Assembly: GCA_015680685.1 (NCBI GenBank)
Contig: MNCI01012713.1
Span: forward strand, 1,337,803 to 1,401,802
Length of the DNA stretch: 64,000 bases
From: Gnetum montanum
Taxonomy: Eukaryota; Streptophyta; Gnetopsida; Gnetales; Gnetaceae
Direction of reading: 5' to 3'
In this document: one piece after another, positions 10,793 to 22,008 of the stretch
Layout of the letters: every line of letters begins with the position of its first letter
How positions within the stretch are numbered: position 1 is the first letter of the stretch
Translations under genes and position numbers: made by a program
Notes under the pieces: model-generated
Told to the model about the DNA's origin: nothing
The model's database searches: none
The model's input: only the letters and a program-made list of their open reading frames with translations

Positions 10793-12328
10793 TGAAACAC
10801 CACCAAAAATTCATGTTGCAAATCCTATTTTTCAACTTGAGGTGAAACTTTATTGTAAATGTGAGATATGTATTTTATGAGCTACAATGTTACATGCTTT
10901 AGCTTTTTGGGGTTGAAAAATGCCTTAAAATTTTTTGTTGCCTCACTTTCCAAGTGGAAAAATATATCTTATGTCTATATTTGGGCTTGGAAAGGCTAAA
11001 AATGCTTTGGAAATGGTCAAAATTAGCATTTTCATGGGTTTTTGTAGGGGTATAGCCTTAACTACCCCGAAACCATCAATTTCATCTAGAAAGCTAAATT
11101 CTATCCAAGAAGCTCTATTCCATTCTGGAAGGTGATGGGATTTTCCAATTCCAATCCAATGTAGTCACCACCAAAGTCCAATGGAAATGCAATGTTGGAA
11201 CTATTGGGATTTTCCATTTTGAAATTGGTGGCATTTTACATTTCCATTTCCATTTTTCCAATAGCAACCAACATAGTCATCCCAAGTCTTCAACAATTTC
11301 ACATGGCCAATAGGAACAACATTTCGCAATGGGATTAGCATTTTCCAACCATTTTGGCAGTTCTCAATATTTTCCACATTTTCCACAATTTTTGACATGT
11401 CCCAGCAACCTCAACATAGTCCACCAAGGCTAGGGTAGTGAGGCTGGTGCCAATGTAGTCACAAAAGTCTATTTACTATTTATAGTAAATAGATGGGTTT
11501 TGTGATTATGGTATATTCAAACTTACTATAAATGATAACTACGTTGAAAATTGTAACCATTGTAACCTACAAATTGACACCAATATGTTAGCAATCATGA
11601 TAGTGGTACATAGATCCAAAAATAGTGAATTCCACCCTATATAAACCCAATGTGAGCAACCTATTCCATTTGGAACTAGACATAAGCAATAGCATTTTTG
11701 CATTTTTCCAACCAGAAAGCCTTTGTAATCTTGTAATCGCTTTGGCAGAAAAATTGGTACTACGCAAGGCACAAAGACTTCCAAGTAATACCATTACACC
11801 AAAAGTTAAATACCATTTGTGACCACATTGCTAATTTCAATGGAAACCAATGGGAAGTTGCTAAAAACTAGAGTTGGGAAGAATCTAGATCGTAGAGTTG
11901 ATGCAGAACATAGCTTGCCATCTCCAATGGACTTCAAGTTCCTATAAGAAACTTCTTGTGCTTTTAGTATAAAATTTATACTTTGTGAACCTTATTCTTT
12001 ATTCTCCATTTCCATAAAGTTATAGTTCATGTTGTGCAAAGTTTAGTTTACATTTTCATTTCTGTGCTCATTTTCATTCCAAATCTATATTTCAATTTCA
12101 TTTCCATTTATGTTTTCATTTTCATTTTCATTTTTAATTTTATTTATGTTTACATTTACATTTTCATTGCCATTTCTATTTATACTTTCGTAAGTCCTTG
12201 GATGATTAATAAGACTATCTAGGGTACCTTGAATCCCATTTGTGAATGTCCTTGGGATTCAAGGTTAAAAATTTTCCGATGCCTAGGATTTTTGATTTGC
12301 ATTCCAACAATTGAATCTTCCAAGTCCA
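10793..12328 (+). mobile_element. Tat-type LTR (B2), about 1.54 kb
   Basis: It begins TGAAACACC directly after AAAGAAGGGCCAA, the likely polypurine tract. TATATAAA lies at 11638-11645. It aligns with 7579-9122. The end near 12328 is where similarity to B1 stops; immediately beyond is the inner part of a gag fragment on the opposite strand. Confidence 0.75.
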
Positions 12329-12344
12329 AGACTTGTAAATTGTG

Positions 12345-13193
12345 GGATTTGCACATAGGGTTGTGATGTGAGTTGAGAGGCTTGTGGCCTCACGATGGGT
12401 TGTGTCATGGAGGGGAGAGGCTAGGTTATCATTGTTGTAGGTAGGCTAAAAAGTGAAAAGGAGGTTTGTGCTAACACTTATGAAATAAAGTGGAAAAAGG
12501 TGTATGTGACCCTTGGATCACTTAATTTCCCATTGTGGGATCCACCAGCATAGAGAATGGATGAGCAATGGTTATGATGATGAGTGAAAACAATGGAGAT
12601 CAAGGTTGCATGGAGGAAGACATAGAGGAGAAGAGGGGCATTGTTTGGGACACTAACTCTACTTAGTGTGTGACTATGACAAGTACTGGTTCAAACATGG
12701 TGGGGTATATGGGAGAAGTAGGTTGGGAAACTTGCTCCATGAAGGAGGTAGGAAATGTTGAGGTGGACGCAATGGCTTGGTGAGTGGAGTATTGGAAGAG
12801 GTTCCATAGGAAGTTTTCGAGTTTGGGCTCTACCTCGCACTCATCCTACTCTTCATGTTATCCCTAAGAGCTTAACACCCCATCTTGCTTATCCATCTTA
12901 ATTAAATGATATAGAATGCACATATGAGTGTTGGCTAGGGATGTTTTGTCATACGGGGAAGGAATGTACTCCTTCATGTTACAATGGATTAGCTCGTACT
13001 CATGTTTGGACTTAGCCTTCACACATGGAATGGGAAGGTCAACTTGGAGGTTGGCACAAATTAAATTATAGTAATTTTCATCAGTGATAGCAAAATCTAA
13101 GCTTTGCCACCTTAGCTTGAGTTATTCCGTACACTCAGGCACAACAAGCTCTTTTGTATTGTAAACCATTACCACTTTTTGGCTTGACATCAT
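12345..13193 (-). pseudogene. N-terminal gag fragment of a minus-strand Tat element
   Basis: From an ATG at 13193 the minus strand encodes the gag N-terminus, interrupted by stops. It aligns with the gag start of the element at 36690-41761; both share DENYYNLI-like and KEYIPS segments followed by a Ser/Thr/Pro/His-rich stretch. It is cut at about 12345, where it meets the end of the forward LTR B2. The rest of this element is not present to the left. Confidence 0.7.
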
Positions 13194-15383
13194 GTTTGTC
13201 AAATCAAGGGATAAAACTATGAACTAGCTAAAAGATATTATTGATGGTATTAGTTTAATATATTAATTAATTAAACACAAAATGATAGCAAGTGGAATTG
13301 CCCAAGGTGTAAGGGTGTATTGGCTAGAAAATGGTGGAAATTGCAACAATAGTTGTAGTGTAGGTTATGGTGACAAGGGTGTGAACTACACTTTTTGTAT
13401 TGGTAAAATCAACTATGCTAGGTTTGTGACTAGGGCTTATGCTGGGAGGGGAAAAAGTGGGGTAATCAACCAATGATTATTTTTCCCACCAACACTACAT
13501 TGGTGTACACCCTCTTGGTAAAGAATATGCTTATTTTGAAGAAATGTAAATGTAAAACTTTGGTTTTTTTTTTCAAGAGCTACGATGAAGTTTTGAGAGG
13601 GACCAACCTTGGCTTTGCCACAAAATTTTACAATGGGGGGTTGGAGCAGTGTAACACTAGTCTTTAGAACACAAAAAGGTAGGTTCAACTAGTAACCATA
13701 TTGGCTTTGGAGAATCAAGCAACTGTTGTGAAAATTTTATGAAAACCTAAATCACTTGCAATCCCAACACCGGGTTTTACTTGCAAGAAAATGAGTAGCA
13801 ATGCTGGTTTGCCTTGGAAATTTTTTTTTAAATGGCATTAAGTGTTTTAGATTGCAAAAAAATTGGTTTCAAAAGGTAAATCAAATTTTGGTAAAGAGTT
13901 TAGGTGGAGGTCCTCTTTCTATCATCAAAAATCTATTGCATCTAAAAAAATTGATTGCTGAAAAAGATCAAAAATTCTAGGTAGGAATAGTTTTAATGCT
14001 AAATCCCAAAGGCTTCCAAGAAATAGGATCCAAGGCATCCAATCACTTAGGGCCTTAGAGAGTGTAAATAGGGGTAAATAATTTGGAATAAAAAAATATA
14101 GATCCAATGCAAAGTAAAGCATATAAATTAATCATTAAATAAAATTGTAATACAAATGAATTGTAAAATTTATTAAAAATAGTAAAATTACCATGAGAGC
14201 AAAGTTTGAATGTGTACAAATTTTGTGTCTCAATGCACAAGAAGTTGCTCGAATGAAGCTTGAACCCTGTTGAAGCTGGTAGGTTGTGATCTGTAGTCAA
14301 CCCCATGATCTAAGTACTTCTTAACTTCAATCGTCAAAACTCCTTGGGGGGCGGGGGGAGGGGAGGTTTATCTTAGATCTACGATGTTGATCACAAGGGG
14401 ATAAGATATTTGCAACACTAGTACAAAGGAGGGTAACATTATTACTTCAATGGTGTTGAAATGGTGCTACGTTGAGGGTCTCCAATGCTTAGGTAGTTGC
14501 AAATTTGCAAAACGTCTTGTAGAAAGTCAAAGGTCTCAAGTGCTCAAGGTTACAAAGGTTGTGAAGATTTCTTAGCTAAAGAATTGTCTATCTAAAGAAA
14601 AAATGGTGGAACCTATTCAAAGTTTTTGAGGTTGGTATTTATAGGTCTCATGATTGCTGGTTCTTGGCTAAAATTTTTGCCATGATTACTGATAAATTAG
14701 TTTGATCTATAGGTACGGTAGGCCATGATTTTCAGCACAATGTTCTATTTATGATATGTTTTGCTGCACCCATGTCACCAAAATCACTCTAGATAACAAA
14801 AATAGTAAATGGACTTTTCCAACCATGCTGGCTTCACCCATCTATGTTAGCCTCATGGAAACAACACTGGAGTTTTATGATCTAGGTTGGAATTGATGGG
14901 GCAATGCTAGAGTTGTTTGAAGAATGAAACCCCCATCCACTCCAATGCTGCCTTCATGAGAAAATAGAAACTCTCATAACTCCAATGCTATTCTTGAGAC
15001 CTCCATGTTGGGTTTGTGGCAACTATGTTGAATTCTACTAGGAAAATGAAAATTCAACACCACCCACATTGGCGGTATGTGATTCTAACATAGTTAAGGC
15101 TATACCCCCACAAAAACCCATGAAAATGCCAAATTTGGCAATTCCCAAGGCATTTTCAGCCTTTCCACTCCTAAATAAAGATATGACATGTCTTGGTCCA
15201 CTTGGGAAATGAGTCTACAATAACTTATGAGGCATTTTTTAGCCCCAAAAGTTGAAGTATGCAAGATTGTAGCTTATGGGCTACATGCCTCACATTTTAC
15301 AATGAAAAGCTAGCCTTAAGTGTAGGGGTGAAGGTTATAATGCCAAAATGGATTGCAACATGCATTTCCTTAGTTGTGTTTCA
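13194..15383 (-). mobile_element. Tat-type LTR plus leader shared by two minus-strand elements
   Basis: The LTR starts at 15383 (TGAAACAC on the minus strand) after a TTGGCCCATCTTT complement of the polypurine tract (15384-15396). A TATA box (TATAAATA) is at 14643-14636. The part 14400-15383 aligns with 40795-41761. The distal limit of the LTR is unclear; 13194-14400 holds the rest of U5 and the leader before gag. It serves as 3' LTR of the pol-bearing element to the right and as 5' LTR of the gag fragment to the left. Open frames at 13282-13688 are not recognised and are probably chance. Confidence 0.65.
14346..14366 (+). other. G-rich tract
   Basis: Two runs of six G, one of four and one of two, separated by single bases, in an otherwise AT-rich region. 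It could form a G-quadruplex, with at least two tetrads, in single-stranded DNA or RNA. On the strand of the retroelement it is a pyrimidine tract. Confidence 0.5.
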
Positions 15384-15396
15384 TTGGCCCATCTTT

Positions 15397-16552
15397 GTTG
15401 ATGTTTGGAGGATTGACTTGAGAGACATCAACAAAGAATACAAAACACCATTTTAGTTCCATCATAGATGTTTTCTCTTCACTCTTGACTCAGTAGTGTT
15501 GAATTATGTCAAAGAGTGCTTGTGATAATGAGATAGGATTATGATGAGGTGGTAGAGGTTGCAGGTTATATTTCATCACAAGAAGATGGTCACAAGGGCT
15601 AATAAGAAGTTTCAAATGTTAGCAATCATGATTATGGCTATGAAAGTGGCATTTTGGACTAATAAATGTAGTTTCCACACTTCATGCTTTGAAGTATTAG
15701 TTTCTTAGTAATGTTTTTTAGGAATCAATACTTCACTCTAAGGTTTCTTTTGGCTACTAGACTCCTTTCCTTGCTTGTTTGGAGCCATTATTTTGTCTTT
15801 TGGAACTTAATCAGCCTTTTGGATTCTTGGAAATTTGTTCCTCTCTTTATTTTTCTTTTTTTTTAGGGTGAAACTTTCATTAGGTTTCATTATCAAGGCC
15901 ATGTCTAATTTTGTTTTCCCACCGAATGAGGTGTGTTACATTCAATGTACTTGGTGGTGGAGCATGATGAAGAAAATGTCACGTGGCCATAATGCATGTG
16001 TCAAACATGGATCACCATTGTTGTTTAGGATTTGGAAGGCTATAATTAGGATATGGGTTTGGGCTCAAGGAATGGTAATGACAATGATGTGGAATAAGAA
16101 CTATTTGCATAGTAGGACAAGATTACCAAATCTCATGCATCAAGGTTACATGGTAACTTATTTCCACAGTGAGTTGCACCTCCATGATGACTCCATGCTT
16201 CATCCTACAACCAAAACTCTAAGAGAACAAGAAAATAAGGCAAAGAAAGCATGTTGTTACAAGATAATGCATAGAGCCACATAAGGCAATTAGTAGATTG
16301 GGTTGCCATAGGTTACTATTGTTATAGCAAAAAGATATCTTTGTAATGTACATCATATTTACAAAGCTTACAGTTCATTCATGGGGCAAAATAGAGAGAG
16401 ATAGAGATAGGGAAAGCATGTGTAGGCTTAGTTGTTATTTAGTGTAAGGGTTATAAATGTAAAATATTAGCTTGTACCTATAAAGAAGATCATGTCAGAT
16501 GTAATAGGGCTTTAGAAATGAATGGTTGACTAGATGGGCCAATTCATGTCTA
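15397..16552 (-). other. 3' untranslated region of Tat element B3
   Basis: About 1.15 kb between the integrase end and the polypurine tract. It aligns in reverse with 6560-7570 and 9760-10790. The 149-codon forward frame at 15835-16284 is antisense to this stretch, has no counterpart in the other copies and is considered chance. Confidence 0.6.
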
Positions 16553-17600
16553 CAATTCTAAAGGCTTCATTGCTATAGGTCTTAGTGATTAATAAAGGTC
16601 CCTCCTAGTTGGCTAAGAACTTATCTACATGCTCATGAATGGCCTTAATAACCAAGTCTCCCTTCTTTATCTTTCATTTGTTCAGGTCATGATGATGCTA
16701 TTGCTTCTGCATCTCTTGGTATCGTTTGATGTGAGCAAGCATTTGTATCCGTTGCTCCACTGAATCCAGGTTAATGGTATATAGTTCCTTATTCTACTCA
16801 TCATTAATGAAGTCCAATAGGACTACTCTGAGCAATAGGCCCTATAATTCAAGAGGAAAAACAACTTCAGATCTATAAACCAAGCTATACAATGTTACAC
16901 TAGTTGTGGTTCGATAGGTCGTTCAATAGGTGTAAAGTATGTGGACAAGCTACTCATGCCACTTGCATCTGCTATTATTTAGCATATGTTTATTCAAGTT
17001 TATGATGGCTTTGTTGCTATCTTTAGCTTATCAATTAGCTTGAGGGTAGTATGGTGATGAAATGGAATGCTTGATGCTTAAGTCTTGAAAAAGTCTTGCA
17101 TTTCTTGGCTACTAAATTATGGTGAATTATCTATGACTATCATCATAGGTATGCCAAAATGGACTACTATGTTATCAAGTATGAATATACACACTTGTTG
17201 AGATGTTGTTTTCCTTAGGAGAATAGCTTCAACCCACTTTGTAAAGTATTTGATTCTAATGATGATGAAGCTATGACTTGTAGAAGACTTAGGCATTATA
17301 GGTTCAATAATGTTAAGTCCCCATCATTGGAATGACCAAGTTATCAGAGTAATGTGTAACTCAATTGGTGGCACATGTATTAGGTTGCTATGCTATTGAT
17401 AGGTATCAAAAGTTTTAACCTTCTACAGGTAGTTACTTTTCATATAAGGCTAGCAATAACCTAATCACCTAATCTTAGGGTCATGGCTCTAGGTCCTATA
17501 TGTCCCTCACATACACCCTCATGAACTTGCTCAAGGGTTGTGCAGGCTTCAGTTTTGCCTAATCACACTAATTGTACACCATCATAGGACCATTGGCATA
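16553..17600 (-). pseudogene. Tat-type integrase (B3), decayed
   Basis: On the minus strand, right to left: a zinc-binding-like start (VHEGVCEGHIGPRAM near 17540-17490), a core containing YFTKWVEA near 17255-17225, a LDNIVVHFGIP segment and an SSPYYPQAN-like segment, then the C-terminal motif KKGDLVIKAIHEHVDKFLAN followed by TAG and EGPLLITKTY near 16668-16555. Frames change several times and stops are frequent. Known integrases join new DNA copies to the host genome; this copy cannot make a complete enzyme. Confidence 0.8.
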
Positions 17601-18235
17601 ATGTGTTATTACCTACAATGACATACTATTTTGATCTTTTACGTATAACATCTTTTTGAGAAGTATTCAGGCCTTGTGGAGATTCATCATGCATTAGGTA
17701 AAACTTGATATCATCATACCATTCCTTTTGAGGAGTAGTATTGATGGAGACTATAGAGTCACCCTCAATGTTTTACATAATGGGAATAACATAGTTCATA
17801 GTTAAGAAGGGTAACTTGGCAAACACATTAGTCATCAAACTTAGGGCTAGGATCGTGAGTGCATTGGCTAATGTGTTCTCAGTTTGGGGTATATGTTGAA
17901 TACTAATATCTATAAATTATTACATTAGTTTCTTACCTAAGTCACAATAGGGTTGCAGATGTTTGGCCTTACATGTGTAAACTTATATTACTTGGTTAAC
18001 CACAAATTGTGAATCACACTTTATCAGTAGGCATTAGATTCCTTGGTTATGAGTTATCATCATTCCTATGATCAATCCTTCATACTTTTCCATGTTGTTG
18101 GTACATGAAAATTCAAAACCGTAGGCGAATGATTGGATTTCACTAGAAGGTAACATTATGATGATAGTAGCATTGGCCCCATGAATAGCCAAAGCTCCGT
18201 CAAAGTGCATAATTGCCTCATAACCCTTAGGTACC
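17600..18235 (-). pseudogene. Second (archaeal-type) RNase H domain of a Tat element
   Basis: After the regular RNase H the minus strand encodes another RNase H fold: GYEAIMHFDGALAIHGA near 18230-18178, FEFSCTNNMEKYEGLIIGM, KCDSQFVVNQV, and HIPQTENTLANALTILA. A second RNase H between RNase H and integrase is an established hallmark of the Tat lineage (Ogre, Retand, TatIV). Stops interrupt it. This assigns the element to that lineage. Confidence 0.8.
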
Positions 18236-19082
18236 TCACTAAAAATGTTAATATGTTCATCAAGGAATTCAGGGTTAATGGTTGCATGGTCTTCTACCAG
18301 GGAGATAGTAAGTTGTCCGGCTATAGCATAACCTTTTGTCTGGCTATAGTAAGTTGGTCAAATTTAGCTATTATGGCTACTTTCATAGATATTGGTTATT
18401 ATGGCACTAAGCATGTTGTCCTTGCAAATGACATTGACTTGGCTCCTAAATAGGTAGTGTCTCCACTTCTTCAATGAGAAGACTAGGGCTACAAAATACT
18501 TCTTTACTTTAGTGTATTGGAGCTCATAGGTAATTAATGTATGGATTAGGTAGTATAGTAGTAGCTCCACTCCATCATCTCATTTTTGACAAAGTAGGAA
18601 GGTAATGGATGTGTCAAAGCTAGTAAGGTAGATGTAAAAATATTTATCCTTTCGTGGAGGATAAACCATGGGTAGTTGTGCCAACTCTTTCTTAAGGTTT
18701 TCAAAGGCTTCTTGACATTGAGTGATACACTCATAGTAGACTCCTTTCTTAAGCAAGTGTTACATGGGTTGTAAGTTATTTGTAAGCTTGGTAATGAACC
18801 TATGGATAAATTTTAATGTACCTTGAAATTCCAAAAGCTCGTTATGATTAGTCAATGCTACCAAGTTGTATACGGCCTTAACCTTATCAGGATCAACATG
18901 TATTCCAGCTTCAAATACTACAAAGTCAAGAATCTTATCAATTTTGACACCAAAGAAACACTTCTTGAGGTTAAGTCTAAGCTCATATTTAAGACATCAT
19001 TTCAACATGAGATCAAGGTCACGCACATGGTCATTAGCCATTTTGGACTTAATGGCTATATCCTTCACATAGTGATTAAGCA
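18236..19082 (-). pseudogene. C-terminal reverse transcriptase and RNase H of Tat element B3
   Basis: The minus strand from 19082 leftwards reads HYVKDIAIKSKMANDH, LRLNLKKCFFGV, GIHVDPDKVKAVYNL and ELLEFQGTLKFIHRFI, then the RNase H part ending KKWRHYLFRSQVNVICK. These are the conserved blocks of plant Ty3/gypsy RT and RNase H. The catalytic YVDD box reads YVKD, so the active site is lost. Several stops are present. The upstream part of RT falls in the assembly gap at 19138-19210. Confidence 0.85.
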
Positions 19083-19210
19083 NTGATTATGTGGAATGGG
19101 TATCCAACATAGTGGTAGTCCCTAAGAAAAATGGGAGNNNNNNNNNNNNNNNNNNNNNNNNNNNNNNNNNNNNNNNNNNNNNNNNNNNNNNNNNNNNNNN
19201 NNNNNNNNNN
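19083..19210. other. Assembly join: one N, 54 bp of inverted RT sequence, then 73 Ns
   Basis: A single N at 19083 precedes 19084-19137, which on the plus strand encodes DYVEWVSNIVVVPKKNG, the start of the RT domain. It is in the opposite orientation to the RT on either side. Then 73 Ns follow (19138-19210). In the element this motif belongs between 19211 and 19082 on the minus strand. Confidence 0.8.
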
Positions 19211-19690
19211 CTTAATCTCATCTAATCTTGTAAAATTTCTACTTAAATAGTCTAATACTAGGATATAGTATGATGTTATGTTGCACTAGGCATGGGTCAA
19301 GACCTAACATATCTTCATATGACCAAGACAAGAAATTAATGGTGTCTTGAAGGACCTTGGTGATGTCTTGAGCTTGCTAAGGTTCTAGTGAGGAACATAG
19401 TTTTAGGATTTTCTCCTTACCATTATGTGTCATGACAAGAACCTTAATTAGAGAGTCCTAAATATTATTACTAGCCTCAAGGTTAAGGGTTTTAACTAGG
19501 TTCTCTAGCCACTCAAGAGGCTTCTCTATCAAGGCTATGTGGTTGACAAGGCTCTCAATCTCAAGATGTAAGTGATCGAGGTCAAAGAATCATTCAACAT
19601 CACCATGAGGTCCACTTAGGTTCAAAGGTAAGCTGATTTGCTCCAAGGTGTTCATATGCCAATCTTGCATATCAACCATGAGCATATGAA
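19211..19690 (-). pseudogene. N-terminal part of Tat-type reverse transcriptase
   Basis: Minus-strand reading gives an upstream linker and then the conserved entry to RT, NFLSWSYEDMLGLDPCLVQH, followed by a degenerate KQKFYK-like segment that runs into the gap. The motif corresponds to the DVFAWSYDDMPGLDP block of Tat/Ogre polyproteins. Stops are present in the linker. Confidence 0.8.
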
Positions 19691-20428
19691 GCAAAAATTT
19701 TATGATAAAATGAGAAAATAGTGCCAAAATAACACAAAGTACTTTAGTAATAATACATGGATAAGAAAAAATAGGTTTCATCAATGATAACATAAGAGTT
19801 AAACAAGGTCACCAAGGGCTATAAAAGATAGGATAAAATAAACAGGGTAAAGAAAAGGCTAAATAAGGTCAAAAGAAGGTGATGGTAGAATAACATCAAA
19901 TGAAGGTCAAATGATGGACCAATGAGGCAAAATGATGATGGATTGATAGTCAAACACCATCAAATGATGTTGAATGAGGCTAAGGCATGGTCAAGAAAGC
20001 TCATGGGGAATAGGATAAACCAAAGGCAAACCAACGTGGGACAAAGCCAAATGATGATCAAATGAAGCCCAAATGATGGTCAAATCCCATCCCATGATGT
20101 TACAAAGGATCAAAAAAGGTCACAATGATGTCCAATGGTGTTAACTAGTGTCATACCAAGTTAACTAAGGTTGAATGGTGTCAAATGATGGTAACATTTG
20201 GTGGAACAAGGCCTAAATGATAAGGAAATGATGAAATTGAAGCCAAAAAACATTAAATGATAGGGCAACAAAGGTCAATAGTGCATGACAAAGTTAAATT
20301 AAGTCAAAACACACTAAAACAAGGCCAAACTAGTCAAGGTGGACAACATGGGATAGAACATGATTGATATTGATCAATCAAGGTTAGGTTTTACTTGTTT
20401 TAGGCCTTAGTGGGCCATGGTGTCAGGA
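19691..20428 (-). repeat. Repetitive spacer between protease and RT of the Tat element
   Basis: A low-complexity stretch of iterated, degenerate TCAAATGATG and AAGGTCAAA words with no coding content, ending in one unit of the 30-bp minisatellite at about 20400-20428. The same spacer, reversed, lies at 6060-6330 and 9255-9520. It occupies the position between protease and RT. Confidence 0.6.
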
Positions 20429-20515
20429 AATAGGGTTGATGGAGGAGTTTGGACACTTGGGAGGGTTTCTTAACTTAATTTAAACCTTCAAATATCCATG
20501 TTGGGAAAGCCTTCG

Positions 20516-20724
20516 AATAACAAGATAAAATAAGTTAAATTTCATTTTAAAACCCTTAGCCACATTGGGAAAGCCTCCATCCATGCTAGCTAGCATGGTT
20601 CCAACATGGATATTTGAAGGTCTATAGCATCCATGTTGGGACTATGCTAGCTAACATGGATGGAGCCTTTCCTAGCATGGCTAAGGGGGTTAAAATGAAA
20701 TTTAAATTATTTTGGCTTGTTATT
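20516..20724. repeat. Long imperfect inverted repeat (hairpin)
   Basis: Arms of about 95 bases pair around a 17-base loop (20612-20628). Inner stem: TCCAACATGGAT (20600-20611) with ATCCATGTTGGGA (20629-20641). Outer stem: TAAATTTCATTTTAA with TTAAAATGAAATTTA, and ATAACAAG with CTTGTTAT. A further copy of the arm tip lies at 20484-20505. It could be a fold-back element, a source of small RNA, or the product of a local inverted duplication. Confidence 0.7.
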
Positions 20725-22008
20725 TGGTATCCCAGGGTTATTAGAGGTTTTAGGAAGGTTTGAAGGTTATGTTTCAACACTTTGAAGTTTTCCAAATGCT
20801 TAAGTGATTTTCGAAATGATCAAAATCTAAGGAGCGATGGTGGGACCATGTTGGCCATTATGGTTGGGGGGGTTTTCAGCATGGTTCCTTTAATATAATT
20901 GGTTTTGAAATCCTCTGTCATGTTTTGGGAGGTTTCAAAGACTCTAGCAAGGTGTGAAGGCTAAGATGTATTGTTTTGAAGGTCATTTTTGGCATTTGGT
21001 GGTCAAACCCAATCAAACCATTCTGACCAATGTGGTTGGGATGCCTCCCAACATGGTTGCAAGGTTAACATAGGGTATTACCCAAATTTCCTAGTTATTT
21101 GACATTTTACAATGAATGGAAACCCTAGAGAGATGCAAAGGTCAGAAAATGCAACTTTGATGGCTATTTATGGCATATGATAGACAAAACCTTTTCAACC
21201 ATGCTAGGACTATGGTATCCAATGCGTTTGGAATGTCTCCCAGTGTGGTTCATCCAAGATAAGTGATTTTTGACACTTTTTGTTGGGTTTTAGAAGCTAC
21301 TAGAGTTACCAGAGGCTTCAACTAGGGTTTAGGATTTGGAATGACCATCCTAGAGTTGATTTGAGGCTTGGTTGATGTTGGAAAATTCCATTCCCCATAT
21401 AGCAACATTGGCTAGAGTGGTTGGGCTCTTTGCTATTGTGGTTACTCACAATGACATGTTTTAATGTGATTTTTTTGCTTCCTTTAGGGCTTGGAACTTT
21501 CAATGTATAAATCTAGTTTCCAAATTTTGAATATGGGGTTTTGGCTTTGATGTGTTGTGAATGGATGGATAGGGGGTAGGTTTTGGTAGTAATTGAGGTT
21601 TGGAATACATCCCAATGCTTTTTAGGGGGTTAACCCTAGTGTAGTCCAAGTTAGAATGCTTAAATCCTACTATATTAGGATTTTTTATGATTTATNTTAA
21701 TCTTCCCACTAACCCAATGTAGCCTTCTAATTGTGAACATTGAGTTATGTGGAAGTTGTATGGATGTTATAGGAATGAGATTTTGATGATCAATGCATAA
21801 GCTTAGGAGTAATTCCCATGAATTAATTTTATCAAAACTAAATTTGCTAACCATCCCTAGTAGGTAGTGTAGAGAATTAGAGCCTTTTCATTGATTTTAG
21901 CTTCAATACTTATCCAAACTAGCATAGTTTTTCCATCCTACATCAAAGTGTAGCATAGTTGTAGGAAGGTTGAAGGATTTTGGGGATTTCTTGTAATGTT
22001 AAATTAAG
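20725..22008. other. Non-coding stretch with recurring CCAACATGG / CCATGTTGG words
   Basis: No coding capacity was found. Variants of CCAACATGG and its complement recur through 20490-21430 (for example near 20500, 20604, 20632, 20846, 21050), like subterminal repeats of some DNA transposons or remnants of a diverged LTR. No terminal inverted repeat could be found. A single N lies at 21696. Confidence 0.35.

Larger units (their letters stand above)
9123..12328 (+). mobile_element. Tat-type Ty3/gypsy deletion derivative, copy B2
   Basis: A second forward unit offset by about 3.19 kb from B1 and similar throughout: minisatellite (9125-9250), integrase end (9577-9759), 3' untranslated stretch and LTR (10793-12328). 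It carries the same internal deletion as B1 and begins directly at the end of the B1 LTR. This points to tandem duplication of one deletion derivative, by unequal exchange or template switching. Confidence 0.75.

Noticed and set aside
13282-13688. Overlapping frames on both strands
   Set aside because: They lie in the LTR or leader of a Tat element and have no recognisable domain; not seen in the related copy.
15835-16284. Longest forward open frame (149 codons) in the 15-17 kb region
   Set aside because: It is antisense to the 3' untranslated region of a Tat element, has no counterpart in the aligned copies at 6560-7570 and 9760-10790, and has low-complexity starts.
20516-20724. microRNA gene
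   Set aside because: The hairpin is long enough, but nothing in the sequence shows precise processing or a target; left as an inverted repeat.
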